Notes: generated from the letters alone by a model not told the origin. A DNA stretch of 64,000 nucleotides from Prorocentrum cordatum (GCA_963575745.1 CAUYUJ010018060.1:351532-415531), one strand, 5' to 3'. Positions 50,905-62,571 are shown, numbered from the stretch's first letter. Made by a program: numbers and translations.

Positions 50905-51060
50905 CCCGCTGGCGAAAGCACACACACAGAACATCCAGCGGTATCCTCCCCGGGATGCACGAGAACTTCCAGCAAACACGAAGAACCGTACGGTACCCTG
51001 CCCTAACAGACCTCGATCATATACCTTGGTCCGGCTGTACCTCGACGGTCGAAGCCGTTT
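50905..51060 (+). repeat. Repeat J, copy 3
   Basis: GCTGGCGAAAGCACACACAC, then GGTATCCTCCCCGGGATGCAC, then CTCGATCATATACC and TTGGTCCGGCTGTAC. Same order as 33889-34080, and directly downstream of repeat H. Confidence 0.65.
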
Positions 51061-52462
51061 GGGAGTGGGTCGCCCGTCTGGAAGAGCTTTGGCATTTCCC
51101 ATCGCCACATAATGATAACCACAGAGGAAGAGGAAAACAATTACAACAACAACAGAACGAACGTTGAACAACGAACCGCGCGCACGCATCGAATCCCCCT
51201 CACCAGCTTCGCGGGGGATGGGAGAATTCCAATGCGCGGTCTGGATGTCCGCGTCCAAAACATCCCACGCCTGCTACGACTGCCCTTACTCGCCTCGCCT
51301 CCTCGCCTCTACTCTCATGCGGCCCCCTTGCGATGGGGGACAGACGGCATGCCCGAAATCCGCAAAGTCTAGCTGTGCGATCGGGCGCTCGGGGATTCGC
51401 CCCGCAGTCATGAAACAGCGGATCGCTGTGCGATTGTGTATGCGGCGATAGTGTCGTGCCACTTGCCATCGCTTGCACGTCCATTCCACGTGCAAATTTC
51501 GGCGTCGTGCGCGTGCTCTTCCGCGCGATGATGCGGGATGCTCTTCGATGGCAATCGCCCCCCATAAAAACCACACGCCCGAGCGATGCCAAAGGCCACG
51601 CGGGCACGCGCACTTGTGCTGCATCGGCGGGGGGGCCTCGGACTGCAACTTCCGCTCGGGCGTCGGCGCGCGTCGCCGGGCACCTCCCCCGCGCGAGCGC
51701 TCCCTCGACGGGTGGGAGGACTCGTGCGTCGCAGCGCCGGGGGTTTCATCTAGGGGTTTCGCTCCGCGGTCTGCCCGCGGGGCCCCGCTCCGCGAAGGGC
51801 GCGGCGCTTCGTTGCGCGGCCAGGGGCGGCGCGGCGCGCGGCCGCGCCGCAGCGGCAGCGGCATCGGGGAACGATGCTGCGTGGGCGCCCCGCTCCGCGA
51901 TGGCGGTGGCACCTCGCTGCGAGCACGCGCGGGTCTCGCGCGGGGGCGTTGTAGTGTTCGCGCGGGGGTCTTGGTCCGCGAAAGTGGTGGCGTTCGCTGC
52001 GTGACCGTGCGCGCGGTCACGCGCGCGGGTGTCCTTGTGGATGCGTCGCCGCCGCGTCGCATCAGTGGGCATCTCGCCACGCGAGCACCGCGCGGGGGGG
52101 GGCCTGCACAGGAACCCCGATATCATGGGAGATCCTGAGAATTTCCCATCACCTTAAAGTTTCCCAAGTGACACGTTTTCTGATGGAACTCCCAATCACC
52201 TGCTAAGAACATCGGATGATCGACCACTCGCATGCCAACTCGCGACCTGCGCACGACAACGGGTATCCTAAGAAATCGGATTCTGGCATCCCCCCATCAA
52301 CGAGCGCGTTCATTGCCCATGATAAACGACGAAACGATTGAAAGCGCGCCCCCCCCCCCCCACCCCCCCCCCAATCCACGACTTAAGCACACCAACAAAT
52401 ACTTCACGAGTGTCATTGGCATCTCCCTCCCCGCGCATGCTCGACCAACCCACTGCGAATAG
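51061..52462. other. No gene recognised
   Basis: 51460-52100 is extremely GC-rich with CGCGGCG-type short repeats and open frames on both strands of Arg/Ala/Pro composition. 52350-52375 has C runs. I see nothing that I would annotate. Confidence 0.4.
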
Positions 52463-53161
52463 TCAATCACCTTTTGCAGCGGGCGCTCCATCGCCATGTA
52501 TTTTGATCGCAGTTGATTGGACGACGTCAATGCGACTTTCATTGCGAGTGAAACAAACGCGTCTTCTCATATGATACAAAAAGCCTGGACTACCCAGATC
52601 TGCTCCTCGAATTGTTGCATTGGGCCGCTCCAGGTTTTTATTCGCCATGGCCTCTACCATGTCGATCGGCAACGAGCGAGCGACGCCTCCTTTGCATGCA
52701 ACATCGATCCATCGAATTGGAGGGGCAGCTGATGGATGCCCAACTGTATTCACTATCATGCGATGCGCGTTCCTGACGTCGCCAGTCAGCCTCTCGACAT
52801 CTGGAGCTCCCATCGCTGATGCTGCACCCGCATGCTCAACGAATTCTTTTGCAGACAATTTTTCCGATCGGAAACATTTCAACGCCATCTAGTTTAAAGG
52901 TTTGTCGCTGGTGAGGTCTCCAATCGAATTCGATGCAACCGGTGCTGCACTTGCCTCCGGCCTCTGCCTGATTCCACCGCGCGACGCCGCAGGGCGCCCG
53001 GCAACCGATCGACCTCCGTCATCCCTGAGCCGCCGACGAATCCCGCCGCGTCGACCCTCGCATGGTTCGTCGGCAGGCGGGCCATCCTCATCTACGTTAA
53101 GACGGAGTCGCTTCCTGGCGCCACCCTGCATCGACGCGTGGAGGGCGACAAAAACACGCAA
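52463..53161 (-). CDS. Uncharacterised ORF with one in-frame TAG
   Basis: The downstream part is 141 residues from ATG at 52888 to TGA at 52463 with a natural composition (KEFVEHAGAASAMGAPDVER, then PPIRWIDVACKGGVARSLP). The same frame is open upstream of the TAG at 52889, reaching 53161 (ATG), and reads DGPPADEPCEGRRGGIRRRL. It is therefore either two ORFs separated by TAG-ATG or one 232-codon ORF interrupted by TAG. No family recognised. Confidence 0.5.
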
Positions 53162-53399
53162 AGGCTTGAAACGAGACGGCTACGGAGGAGGATGCGGAGC
53201 AGGAGGAGGTGCGTCGAGAGGGCCCTCGTAACGCACCTGGGGCCATATCGTCGAGAGGGTCTTTGAAGGGGGCCTGGGGGGGGGGGTCTCGAGAAAGTCC
53301 TTTGACCTGCCTGGGGCATGTCGTTCGTTCCAGAACTCGCCCCGAGAAAATGTTTGAACGCGGGCAGCGATGCTGTTGGCTAGGTGGGATGCGCAAGCC

Positions 53400-53530
53400 T
53401 GGATTTCACGAGCTTGGATCGACGCCCTCCTCCTCCCCCTCCTCTTCCTCCTCCCCCTCCCCCTCCTCCTCCTCCTCCTCCTCCCCCTCCTCCTCCTCTC
53501 CTCAGTCTCTCCCTCCGTCTAGCACTACTC
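53400..53530 (+). repeat. CTC array
   Basis: CCTCCTCCCC-type pyrimidine array at 53430-53510 in otherwise unremarkable sequence. Confidence 0.75.
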
Positions 53531-53739
53531 GGTAGCATCGCCCCCTGTTGGGGCGCTTGCATTCAACGTTCTGTCGCGCCACCATTTCCCCGAAAACAGG
53601 TTCGCATGCCGGCCAACTTTTGATATGAGAGCGTCTGCGTTTTTCTCGCACCGCCCAGGGTGCAAAAGGCGCGCCCCGATGCACGCAGCGCCCGCGGGAC
53701 CGATCCAACGGGCAAGCCATCGAGGGCGCGCTCAGGAAC

Positions 53740-54857
53740 TCACTCTTCGGAGGGATCGGTCTGGGAGATCTCCTTGGGCGACTTTGGCAAGAGCCCCGAA
53801 GCCCAGATGCAGTACTCGTTGTACTTGTCGAAGTCCTTGATGCTCTTGAGCGCGATCGCCAGTTTTTCTGTTTCCGACAGTGGTTCGGTCGACTCCTGAA
53901 TGACCATCTTCTCAAGTGAGGTGAAGTATTTCTTGAGAAGCGGCAGCAGCTTGCCGGTCATCCTTCAAGGTAGACGTGTACTTCGAAGCTGATTTGGCGC
54001 GCAGTTGACTCGACAGGGTCTACACGCGAGCGAGAGCTGCCCCAATCTGGCGCAGCACCTTCTTCGGGTTCTGCGCGATGCTGCCGAACGTCTCCTGGTC
54101 TTCCCCCGGGAGGTCCCGCGGGGCAGCGGAGCCAACTGCCTGGGCCTGGCCAGCGGGCCCCTGCTCGACGGGGGCCCCATCGCCACTTGAGCTTCCCCCC
54201 GTGCCAGAGCAGCTCGCGATGTCCTCGAGGGCCTCCTTCTTCGCCTGGTCGCCCGTGAGCTCGGTCGCGCGCTTTCGGCTGCGAGCGCTGGAGTCCGTCG
54301 CCGTCCTGGCCGCGGCGTCGCTGCACAACCAGAACTCCCTCTCCCGCCCCCCGTCTTCTCCAGCGTCACGATCTGGGCGGTGAACTCCACCCATGATGTC
54401 TAATTTCCAAATATTGCTCAGCGCCTTGGCCTCCCCCTTCTCGTTGACCATCTGCTGCTTGGACGGCCAGAGGCCTCCGTCGGTCGAGGCGTCGCCGCGC
54501 TCGACCTCTCCATTGCCCTTCCCGACGGACACCGTAGACGCACTGATTTTCCTAGCGAACCACCTCTTGAACACATTCTTGCTGGCGCTGGCATGCTGTC
54601 GCATGTATCCGTCTGGTTCGCGCATTTCAAATAGTACTGCGCGTTGCTGTTCGCCCTGCGCTTGGCCTCAGCATGCTGGATGGCCTGCTCGGTCTCCGCC
54701 ATGGCCTCGGCGCTCGCAGCAGGGGGCCCCATCGAGCTTCGGCTTCTTCTTCGGCGGCATCTGCGCCGATCTGCCGCGGGGAATGCGGGGCCCCAAACGG
54801 CTTTGAGCACGCATTCTTACGGCAAAGAATCAACGCGCGCGCCTTCTGGTAGCTCAT
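53740..54857 (-). pseudogene. Uncharacterised ORF, frameshifted, with in-frame TAG
   Basis: Protein-like minus-strand sequence passes through several frames. KARALILCRKNACSKPFGAP (from 54857), AMAETEQAIQHAEAKRRANS (about 54690), YMRQHASASKNVFKRWFARK and WKLDIMGGVHRPDRDAGEDG (54020-54625), then past TAG at 54020 TLSSQLRAKSASKYTSTLK. After a shift it continues MTGKLLPLLKKYFTSLEKMV to DPSEE and TGA at 53740. Charged, helical and possibly coiled coil at the C-terminus. Function unknown. Confidence 0.5.
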
Positions 54858-54947
54858 GGCCCACGGACGATATCAACCAAACTGGGGCGCCTCCCGTCAG
54901 CCCCTGTGTAAACGTGCTGCGCTTGCCAACCCCTGGACAAGAGCCCC

Positions 54948-54980
54948 CCCCCCCCCCCCCTGCCCCCCCCCCCCCCTCTC
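54948..54980. repeat. C-homopolymer runs
   Basis: Runs of 17 and 15 C interrupted by TG. Similar long G/C runs occur at 55650-55670, 56046-56092, 59948-59970 and 61433-61482. Lengths are unreliable in any assembly. Confidence 0.7.
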
Positions 54981-55079
54981 CTTCGCCCCTGGTGCCCGTC
55001 GACTCCGCCCTCCCGGCCCGCGGCCTGCAGGCGCCAAGGGCCATGCTTCGAGTCAGTCGGACGCCCTTGGATCTATTCC

Positions 55080-56500
55080 GTTAGACGGGCGCTCCTCTAG
55101 GATTCGCAACAATTCCAAAGGGAATCCATCCAAATTTCCCAGATGCCTCCACGCTTCTCCAGAGTCCTCCAGAGTCTTCCAGAAAACTCAAGAGTCCTCC
55201 AGGAGTTTTCGAATGCGCTGGCTTTCCAAACGATGTCAGGTTTTCCCGAATTCTCTAAAAGAACATCAAGAATTTTCTTGATTCTGGAAAGTATTATCTT
55301 TCGTATATGTATACGCACGTATTGCTTCATCGATCTGGACCAATTCTGGAAAATTCCCAAAAAGAAAATCCATAACATTCTGGAAACTAAGCACCCGTCG
55401 GAAACTCCCCCTATGCGCCCGTCCGCCCGTCGGATCTCTCGTAGCGCCTCACAGTAACACTTGCGGAGGGCTGCTCTCGATTGAGCGGTGGGTCCAGGGG
55501 GGGCGATGAGGGCAATGAGCGGCGCTCTCTCGCGAGCGCGCTCCTATCTTGACCGTTTGGCGGCTGCTGGCGCCGCGGGCAGCGCCCTGGCCCGCCGCCC
55601 CTGCCCCGCCCGAGAGATCGAGGAGAAGGAGGGGGGGTGAGAAGGGGGGGGGGGGGGGGGCAGGAGGAGGAGGAAGAGAAGCAAGATTCAAACGGGGGCT
55701 GGAGTGATGGAGAGAAGAAGTGCTCTGATCTCTGGCAGCCGGGCCCTCTGCTGCGCGCCGGGTCTCGAGCGGCTGCGCAACGGGCGCGCGCGCTCGTCGC
55801 AGACCGCAAGCGCGTCTAGCGCGCGCCGACGACGACGAAGTCAACGATGACAGAGGCGGGCGCCTTTATTTGAAAACGATGTGCCCCCCGCATGGCCGCG
55901 CAGACGAACGCGCGCGACCCCCGGCAATCCACGTGGCTCGACGCAAAATGCAGGGGGTCAGCGGGCGCGCGAGGGCACGGCGAGAGCGGGCGGAGACAGA
56001 AGATTGAGCAAACGGACGGGGGGGGACAGCGCGAGGACGATGGGGGGGAGGAGGGGGGGGGGGGGGGGGGGGGGGAGGAGGGGGGGGGGGGAGGACGAGG
56101 ATGGCGAGCAGGATGAGAAAGGCTTCGACGATGAGGAGGCGGAGGAGGACAGGGGGGGCAGGTGGATTGCAGCCGAAGGATGAGCTTGATAACAAAGCAG
56201 CTACGCGCGCGATATCACGGGCTGGCAGGGTAGGGGTAGGAAGCGCGCGTGGTGGGGGAAGGGCTTGGGCCGAGAATGTGGGATGGATGATATGGATGCG
56301 CTGAGTGCTGAAGATGCGCTCTGCATCGCAGAGCGCGAAGCGGCCGCAAGCTTGCGCGCGCGCAGAGGGCAGTCGCAACGCCAGATCAGCAGCACCAGCA
56401 ATCTGTGCTAGCGAATAATATCACCTGCAGCATGCGCGACGGAATAGCGAGCCGCGCGCGCGGCGCGGTGACCAGTCAAGCAGTGCACGATGTGTAGCGC
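55080..56500. other. No gene recognised; CTCCAGAGTCTTCC repeats and G-runs
   Basis: 55150-55215 repeats TCCAGAGTCCTCC units. 56040-56095 is almost pure G. Open frames here are low-complexity. Confidence 0.4.
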
Positions 56501-56513
56501 AGCTCGCAGGCCA

Positions 56514-57163
56514 TCATGGGTCGCTAGGGCTACGCTTGCTGACCTTCGACGGCCTGTCGAGTTCCATCTTGTCGGCGACGGCCTTCATCTCGGTGAAGTC
56601 CTTAATGATCAAACGAAACGTGGTCACGGTGGGGCCCGCATCCTCCACGGAGATCTGGTCCGGCGCCGATGCCGCAAGTGCGACGCTCACCGCCAGCGCG
56701 TCGACGCCGGCGTGGACAGACGCCGTGTAGCGCGACGCGGGGGCCGCGGCCTTCCACGCGCCGACGCAGAGCTGCGCCTGCCCCAGCGCACGCTGCATGC
56801 GCCCCATCTCGTCGGCTTCCTGGCCCTGGTCAGGACCCTGAACTTCAGCCGCGCCGACCTCCATCTCTGGCGCAGTATCTGCAGCGCCGTGACCTGTAGC
56901 ACCAAGGAAGTCGACCTCGCTGCCACTGTCGCCAACGCCAGCTCCGTCGAGCTGATCGGATGCTGCGCCGCCGCGAGCACATTCACGTGGGGGGCGCCGC
57001 CTGGGGCGCCTGCGCTGCTCAGCGGACGGCCCAGCAGCTGCGAAAATTCAGCGCCGTTGTCGCCGGCATCATTGCGGCGCACCGCAGGGGCCGAAGAAAC
57101 GATCATGAAGCCGCTCTCCTGATCAGAAGGCACTTGCGACATGCTGGTGTAGATAGCTGGCAT
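56514..57163 (-). pseudogene. Uncharacterised ORF in two frames
   Basis: From ATG at 57163, SMSQVPSDQESGFMIVSSAP to LQVTALQILRQRWR is in one frame. Near 56860 the protein-like sequence moves to another frame (MEVGAAEVQGPDQGQEADEM, ending FTEMKAVADKMELDRPSKVS) and stops at TGA 56514. Ala/Val-rich. It lies downstream of the 57253-57920 segment in the same direction. No family recognised. Confidence 0.45.
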
Positions 57164-57252
57164 ATAGACAGTGCTCCGACACCTGGCGCGTCTGAGCCAA
57201 AACGGCTTCGCTGTTTCATTGGCGATTGTGGGTGAGGGGTGAGGGTTTGGGA

Positions 57253-57920
57253 CTACGCCAATTCGGCATTGGGGGTCATGCCCGTTGTGGGTTGGGATTC
57301 GGGGTCGCGCGGACTGTTGTTATCGTGCGTATTTGCTCGCGTGCGCGTGTGTCTTGTCTGCGGGGGTGTGATTGTCGGTGATGAGGTGCTGTCGCCCGCT
57401 AGCTCGTCCCGCGATTGCGCGGCGCATTGCGCCATTGCTGCGCTGTGTCTTAACGTGTGCTGGTCCCAGCTGTTGTCCATGATCCTGCCTTGCTGTAGCA
57501 CGCGCTTATACATGCTGGTCGCGGTGCTCGTGCATGTGCGCGTTCGTTTGGTGACATGCGTTGCCGCAACTGTTGCTTGTGCGATCTCACGGGGCTCCCG
57601 CCTGGAACTTCCGCGCATTTCGCTGATCGCCGGGGTGGTCGTTGATTGCTGCGCCGTCTACTTCCCCTGGCGATCAGCAAGTGCATTTAGAAGATGATGG
57701 CGCGATGCAAGGAAAGGGGGCCGAACGCACATGACGCTGCACAGCTGCGAAATCTCGGCGCCCCGAGCGAGACTTGAAACCGTTCGAAACAGCTCGACGG
57801 CCCCGCCCAATCGAGCAACGCATGCTAATCCACGTTCAGGATACGGTTGAGCTCGCCAGCGCCCCGCAGCCTGCGCAGCGACGCCATGAACTCGCAGGCC
57901 TTCTTCGAGGCCCCAGCCTT
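57253..57920 (-). pseudogene. Uncharacterised ORF with in-frame TAG codons
   Basis: ACEFMASLRRLRGAGELNRI precedes TAG at 57825. In an overlapping frame LFRTVSSLARGAEISQLCSV leads to ADRQGK and TAG at 57658, then TAQQSTTTPAISEMRGSSRR and VLQQGRIMDNSWDQHTLRHS to NAELA and TAG at 57253. The segment between the last two TAGs is 135 open codons of Thr/Gln/Arg-rich sequence. Frame continuity across each TAG is seen directly. Function unknown. Confidence 0.45.
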
Positions 57921-57959
57921 GGCCCCCTAACGGGGCAGCGGCAAGGGCACGCGCATTCG

Positions 57960-58690
57960 CCTCCTCCTCCCTCCCCCCCCCCCCTTCCCCCCCCCTCTGC
58001 CCCTCCTCGCACCGCCCCCCCCCCCCCCCCCATCCACAATCCCCCTTCTTTCCCCTCCTCTCTCCCCCCCTCCTCCTCCTTCTCCGTCTCCCCCCCCAGC
58101 CCCCCCCCTCAAAAAAAAAATCCCCGCCCCCCTCCCCCGCCCCCCCCCCCCCCCCCCCCCCCTCCACCACCGCCACCACCCCGCGCCCCCCCCCCCCGCC
58201 CCCTCCGCCCCCCACCCCCCCCCTTCCCCCCCCTCCTCCTGCCGTCGTCGCGCGCCGCCCCGCCCGCGCAGTCGCCGTCGTCGTCGCCGCCGCCAGGTCT
58301 CGCCGCCGCCGCCGCCGCCTTCCCCATCGTCGCCGACGTCGGCGCCGTCGGAGGATCAGGGGGGGAGGGGGGGGGGGGGGGGGATTGGCGATGAGGGGCG
58401 GAGAAAATGGAAGAGGAGGAAATGTAAAAAAAAAGAGGGGAGGGGAATGAGGAGGGAAAGAGGAGAAAGAGGGGGAATGAGGAGGAAATGTAAAAAATGG
58501 AAGAGGAGAAAGAGGGGGGGAATGAGGAGGGGGAGGGGGGGGGGGGGGCGGGAGGGGGGCGGGGGAAGGGAGGGGGGGGAATAGGAGGACAAGCAGGAGG
58601 GGGGCGAGGAGGGCGAGGAGGAAGAGGAGCAGGAGGAGGAGGAGGAGGGGCAGCGGGAGGAGGAGAAGGAGGAGAAGGATGAGGAGGAGA
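57960..58690. repeat. C-rich/CCT low-complexity tract, 730 bp
   Basis: Long runs of C, an A9 run near 58112, CCTCC repeats and (from 58360) the G-rich complement-like half with GGAGGAGGAAATG units. It splits the coding-like minus-strand segments at 57832-57920 and 58700-59754, and could be an intron expansion or an insertion. Confidence 0.7.
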
Positions 58691-58699
58691 AGGAGGCGA

Positions 58700-59754
58700 A
58701 GGTGAGAAGGGCGAATTGGTTCGAACACCCGCGTCCTCGTCGGACTTGCCCGAGGATTGCAGGCGCTTGCGCTCGGCTGCCCGCGCCTTGCTGTGCTCCC
58801 GCTTGGAGTGGGTGGCCCACGTCACCTGGGCCCTTCTGTCAATCGGCGCGCTGCCCTTGCTCTTGCTGTTCTTGCCCTTCTGGCCCTGTCCGTTCTCGCC
58901 CTTGCGCGTCTCTTTCTCGTTTGCTTTGAGCCCCGTCCACTTCGCAGGTGCGAGCGGGCCCGTGGACGAGCTGCCGTCGGCGATCGCCTCGATCGCCCTC
59001 TCGCTCAGCGCGCCGCGCTGGCCGAAGTCCGCCGCCCAGCGAGCGCCTGCGATTGACCGGCGATGGCAGCCCGCGCGCGGGCGGCAACGGCGCCGATGAC
59101 GGCGAATCGGGGATAGCGTCGACCTCTAGCTTCAACTTGGCCAGCTCCTCGTCCGTCTCGGATGACTGCGCCGGCGGAATGTGCCTGACCTAAGTTGGGG
59201 GCACCTCCACGTCGCTGCTGTCGTTGCCATCGTTGCCCTCGTCGGCTGCGTGACCATCGTCGTGGCCGATGCCAGCCTGTGAGTTCTGGTCGCCCTCGGT
59301 GTTGAGCGTCTGCCATATTGGCCCGGACGCGCCAGCGAACTGAACTGACGCGCTCCGCAACTTGGACTTATGGTCCAAGAGCTGTGCTACGCAAGCCCTG
59401 GCCCTGTACCAAGTCTGCTCGCGGTCCCCCGAGGAAATCTTCAACTCCTGATCCGCGATGATCGATGTTGCCGAGCTGGGTCTGGAAGCCCTTCTGGTGA
59501 ACGTTCACCCCGTTGGTGTACTTCAGTAGCTTGGACATGCGCGGGGGCAACTTCTCCGCGTCGGCCCACGTCGGCGCGCTCTTGAATTTTGAGCGTTTGT
59601 AGAAGCCCGTTGGTTTCTGAAGCGCTGCAGGAAGAAAGGATGAGAACGCGCCAACGGCGCGTGCCTGCGCGAGGTCGCAGCTCTTGCGATAGCCCGCGGT
59701 TGTCAACACGACCCAGGGCACTTCTTCGGAAGAAGAATCGGCATCCCAAGCCAA
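58700..59754 (-). pseudogene. Uncharacterised lysine/glutamate-rich ORF, frameshifted, in-frame TAG
   Basis: From ATG at 59754: SKLLKYTNGVNVHQKGFQTQ, then after a shift LKISSGDREQTWYRARACVA and a Gly/Asp-rich stretch to DVEVPPT, TAG at 59190, and in the same frame VRHIPPAQSSETDEELAKLK. After another shift near 59060, ALSERAIEAIADGSSSTGPL, KETRKGENGQGQKGKNSKSK and KREHSKARAAERKRLQSSGK run into the C-rich tract. The composition suggests a nucleic-acid-binding or disordered protein. No family recognised. Confidence 0.5.
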
Positions 59755-60059
59755 AACCGAAAGCCAAAACGGTCATAGGAGAGAGGTGGAGAAATGCCAA
59801 TTGGAAAAATGATGCGGGGCAGAACGGAAGGGGTCGACCCCGCTCGCCGCGGCCGCGGCAGCGGGCGCCCGAGAGCCCCCACCCCCAGTCTACGAAGTCT
59901 ACTGGGCCCCCGAAGGCCTTTTGAGGCCGAAGCTGATTCCCCGTGGTGGGGGGGGGGGGGGGGGGGGGGCGTTCCACTTCAACGATCCCCCCCGACTTCA
60001 TTAGACTGGAAGAAGGGGGATGGTGGTGGGGGCCCACGAAACCCTTAGGGATAACTTGA

Positions 60060-60540
60060 CGTCGGGCAAGTCGGACTGACTTGTTCGTTCCTTCGGTTCA
60101 ACACTGTTGTTACACTGGTCGAGGGTATACCTGACTCAAAATGAATCTCTCGCCGAATCGCCGCGCACATTCGCTGACGCATTTTCCAACTCTGAAGCGG
60201 ACCGCGGGCATCTGCAACTCAAAATGAAGATTTCACCAAGCTGTCTTGTGGTTGTTTTGACATCTACGTTCGCTTTTATGCATGGTCGCGATGTGTTGTT
60301 GAACTGCTACATTTGTTTCCGCGCGCGCGTCCTAGCTGCATGCGTGTATTGCCAAGTGACGCACTGGGCGTCATCTGTAGTAGGAATGGGCCTGGTGTAT
60401 TTTTAGGGTAGTGTTTTGACATGAAATGGTCATGTTTGGATAGGAAAACCGCTGTTGTTTCACACGATTAGCTTGTGATTCCACACCACTGTTTTGACAC
60501 GCGCGAAATTTTAATTGACATGCGCGCTTTTAAATGGCAT
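60060..60540. other. AT-richer spacer, no gene
   Basis: A GTTTTGACAT-like motif recurs at about 60255, 60411 and 60492. A 99-codon plus-strand frame (60107-60406) has a hydrophobic stretch (CLVVVLTSTFAFM) but no other support. Confidence 0.35.
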
Positions 60541-60559
60541 CAATGACGGTCTGGGCCCA

Positions 60560-60960
60560 GCTGCGGCCGGCCCCAACCCCCGCCCCGGCTCCGGGTTCCG
60601 GCCCCCGGCCCCGGCCCCAGCCCCGATGCCCGTTTCCAGCCCGGGCCCTGGCCACGACCGCGGCTGGTCCCCGCCTCGGCCCCGGCCCCACTCAATCCCC
60701 AGCTCTGGCTCCGGTCCCGGCCCCGGCCCGAAATCCCAACCCCGGCCCCGGCCCTGGCCCAGGCCCCGGCCGGCCCTGGCTTCCGCCCCGGCCCCGGACC
60801 TGGCCTCGGCGTCGGCCCCAGCCGTGGGCCCGGCTCCGGCCCGGCTCCGGTCCTGGAGCCGGGCCCCAATCTGGCTTCGGCCCAGGCCCCGGCCCCGGCC
60901 CTGGCTGCCAGCCCGCTCTGGCCCCTGCCCAGGTCGAAGCGCCCTCCAAGTCTAGTCCGC
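60560..60960 (+). repeat. GGCCCCGGCCC hexamer-like repeat
   Basis: GGCCCCGGCCCC and variants with TGGCC/AGCCC fill about 400 bp. The Pro/Ala/Gly-rich frames on both strands are artefacts. Confidence 0.8.
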
Positions 60961-61432
60961 GGCCTCCCAGATGCCCAAGATGCCGAACCTAGCCGACAAA
61001 ACGGCGAACGAAGCCTGGAAGTCGCCCCAGCAGGGCCCCAAGACGCCCCGAATGGTCCTGAAAGGCAACTGGCGTCGTCGACAACGTCGTCAACATCCTC
61101 GCCATTATGTCCCTCCGCGCCCTCCTCATTATCGCCGCGCTCTACTCGCCCCTGCCCTTCTTTCGCGCCCCCCCCTTCCGCGTGCACATGCGGCCCTGCT
61201 CGTCCCACCCTCCTCCTATTCATTCCCCCATGAGCTCCTATTCCTCCTCATCCACCTCTTCCTCCTCTTCCTCCTCCTCCTCCTCCTCTTCCCCCTCGCC
61301 TGCCCCCCTCCTCATATTCCCCCCCCATGTTCCGCGCCCGCCCCCCCCCCGACCTCAGGGTCGGCGGCGCTGGCCGTCAGGCCTTCGCATCGATAGCAAA
61401 TTCAAATACGGAAAGGGGGGCGCTTAAATCTG

Positions 61433-61490
61433 ATGGGGGGGGGGGGGGGGGGGGGGGGGGGTGGGGGGGGGGCGGGGGGGGGATCCTGAT
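61433..61490 (+). repeat. G-homopolymer tract, about 50 bp
   Basis: Almost uninterrupted G with single T and C breaks; strong quadruplex potential. Length may be an assembly estimate. Confidence 0.75.
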
Positions 61491-61935
61491 GCTCGGTTAG
61501 AGAGGAGAACATACGAGGTCCACGGCCGATGTTGTACAATCTATGTTGCACAACACTTGTGCACTATGGTGTGAAATCTGAATTGTGCGATGGGCGTCGC
61601 GCGACAAATGGATGGGTGGCTCCGTCCCGAAGCAGGGCCTGGGGGTCTGAAACAACGCAACCTTTGGACGAGAGGGTCGCGGAAGGTTTGAACGCCTGAG
61701 GGCCCTTCGAATAACCGTGGGCCCTGCGGCCTCCGCTTTCCATATTCTCCAGCGCCCATGAGCGCCAGTCCTTGCGCGCCTGCATAGCAAATGCACAACT
61801 CGAGGGCTTCTGCTACCGCGCAGCGCAAGTTGTCGAGGCGGCGAGAGCAGCTGGAATGCGAAAGCGAGCCGCCAAGGCAGTCCTGACCTAGCTGGCAAGC
61901 AAATGCCAAAAGACGGGGGGCAACCGGGAAACGGG

Positions 61936-62571
61936 TCAGAGACGATCACAACCATGAGAAGGGGATCCGACAGAACACGCGCCGTGACCAGGGCCCCGTC
62001 GGGCCAACCAACCAAGGAAGACCTGTCCGAAAACTTCAGTGAATTGGCATGCGGCCATTTCATGGCGCAGAAAAGGTGGGCATTTCACGCAGCCCAGGTC
62101 CTTGCCCAAGGGCGGCCTCCAATGGGTGACGGGCCCCATGATCCGAGAATCCCAGACAGGCAACTCCACTCCAAAGACCCTAGACAGCCCCTTCTCGCAT
62201 TGGTTGGCCCACGCGCCAGGCGCTCCGCCAAGAAGGATAGACGTCAATTGAGGGCCGCCCCCCCTCAGCGCGCGGAACAAACGCTCCTCCGCCTTCTCGT
62301 GAACTCGGTCAAACTCGCGGGCTTCAGGAAGCGGGCCGAAGGGCGCGGCGGTGGGGCTCTCAGGCGGGCACCTGAACTCCAGGTAACACACCTGCGCCGA
62401 GCCGGCGTGAAACTCCAACGCGACAGGCGCGCGAGGTGCGAAGCCATGATTCTGAAACTGCACCACTTGTTTAGCCCCCTTAGCACACCAGAGCAGAACA
62501 GACAAAACAATCGCACTGCCGAAGAACGCCCACGCGACGCGCAGGGGCCCCTGAGGTGAGCAGCTGGCCAA
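61936..62571 (-). CDS. Uncharacterised protein with N-terminal membrane segment
   Basis: 211 residues from ATG at 62571 to TGA at 61936. Residues 12-30 (VAWAFFGSAIVLSVLLWCA) form a hydrophobic segment fit for a signal anchor, followed by a basic/polar stretch and a mixed Cys-containing region (QVCYLEFRCPP; then DLGCVKCPPFL). The composition is not low-complexity and codon-like over the whole length. It could be one exon of a longer gene. Upstream the same strand stays protein-like (NLGPATFVSSLCVTKLVGQL) in another frame. Family unknown. Confidence 0.45.
   Translation of the reverse strand: MASCSPQGPLRVAWAFFGSAIVLSVLLWCAKGAKQVVQFQNHGFAPRAPVALEFHAGSAQVCYLEFRCPPESPTAAPFGPLPEAREFDRVHEKAEERLFRALRGGGPQLTSILLGGAPGAWANQCEKGLSRVFGVELPVWDSRIMGPVTHWRPPLGKDLGCVKCPPFLRHEMAACQFTEVFGQVFLGWLARRGPGHGACSVGSPSHGCDRL

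Noticed and set aside
57239-57697. A 152-codon plus-strand frame rich in Val, Cys and Leu
   Set aside because: It lies opposite the Thr/Gln-rich minus-strand segment, which has the more natural composition and continues beyond it; likely a shadow.
60515-60992. Pro/Ala-rich frames of about 150 codons
   Set aside because: Produced by a GGCCCC-type repeat; no non-repetitive segment.
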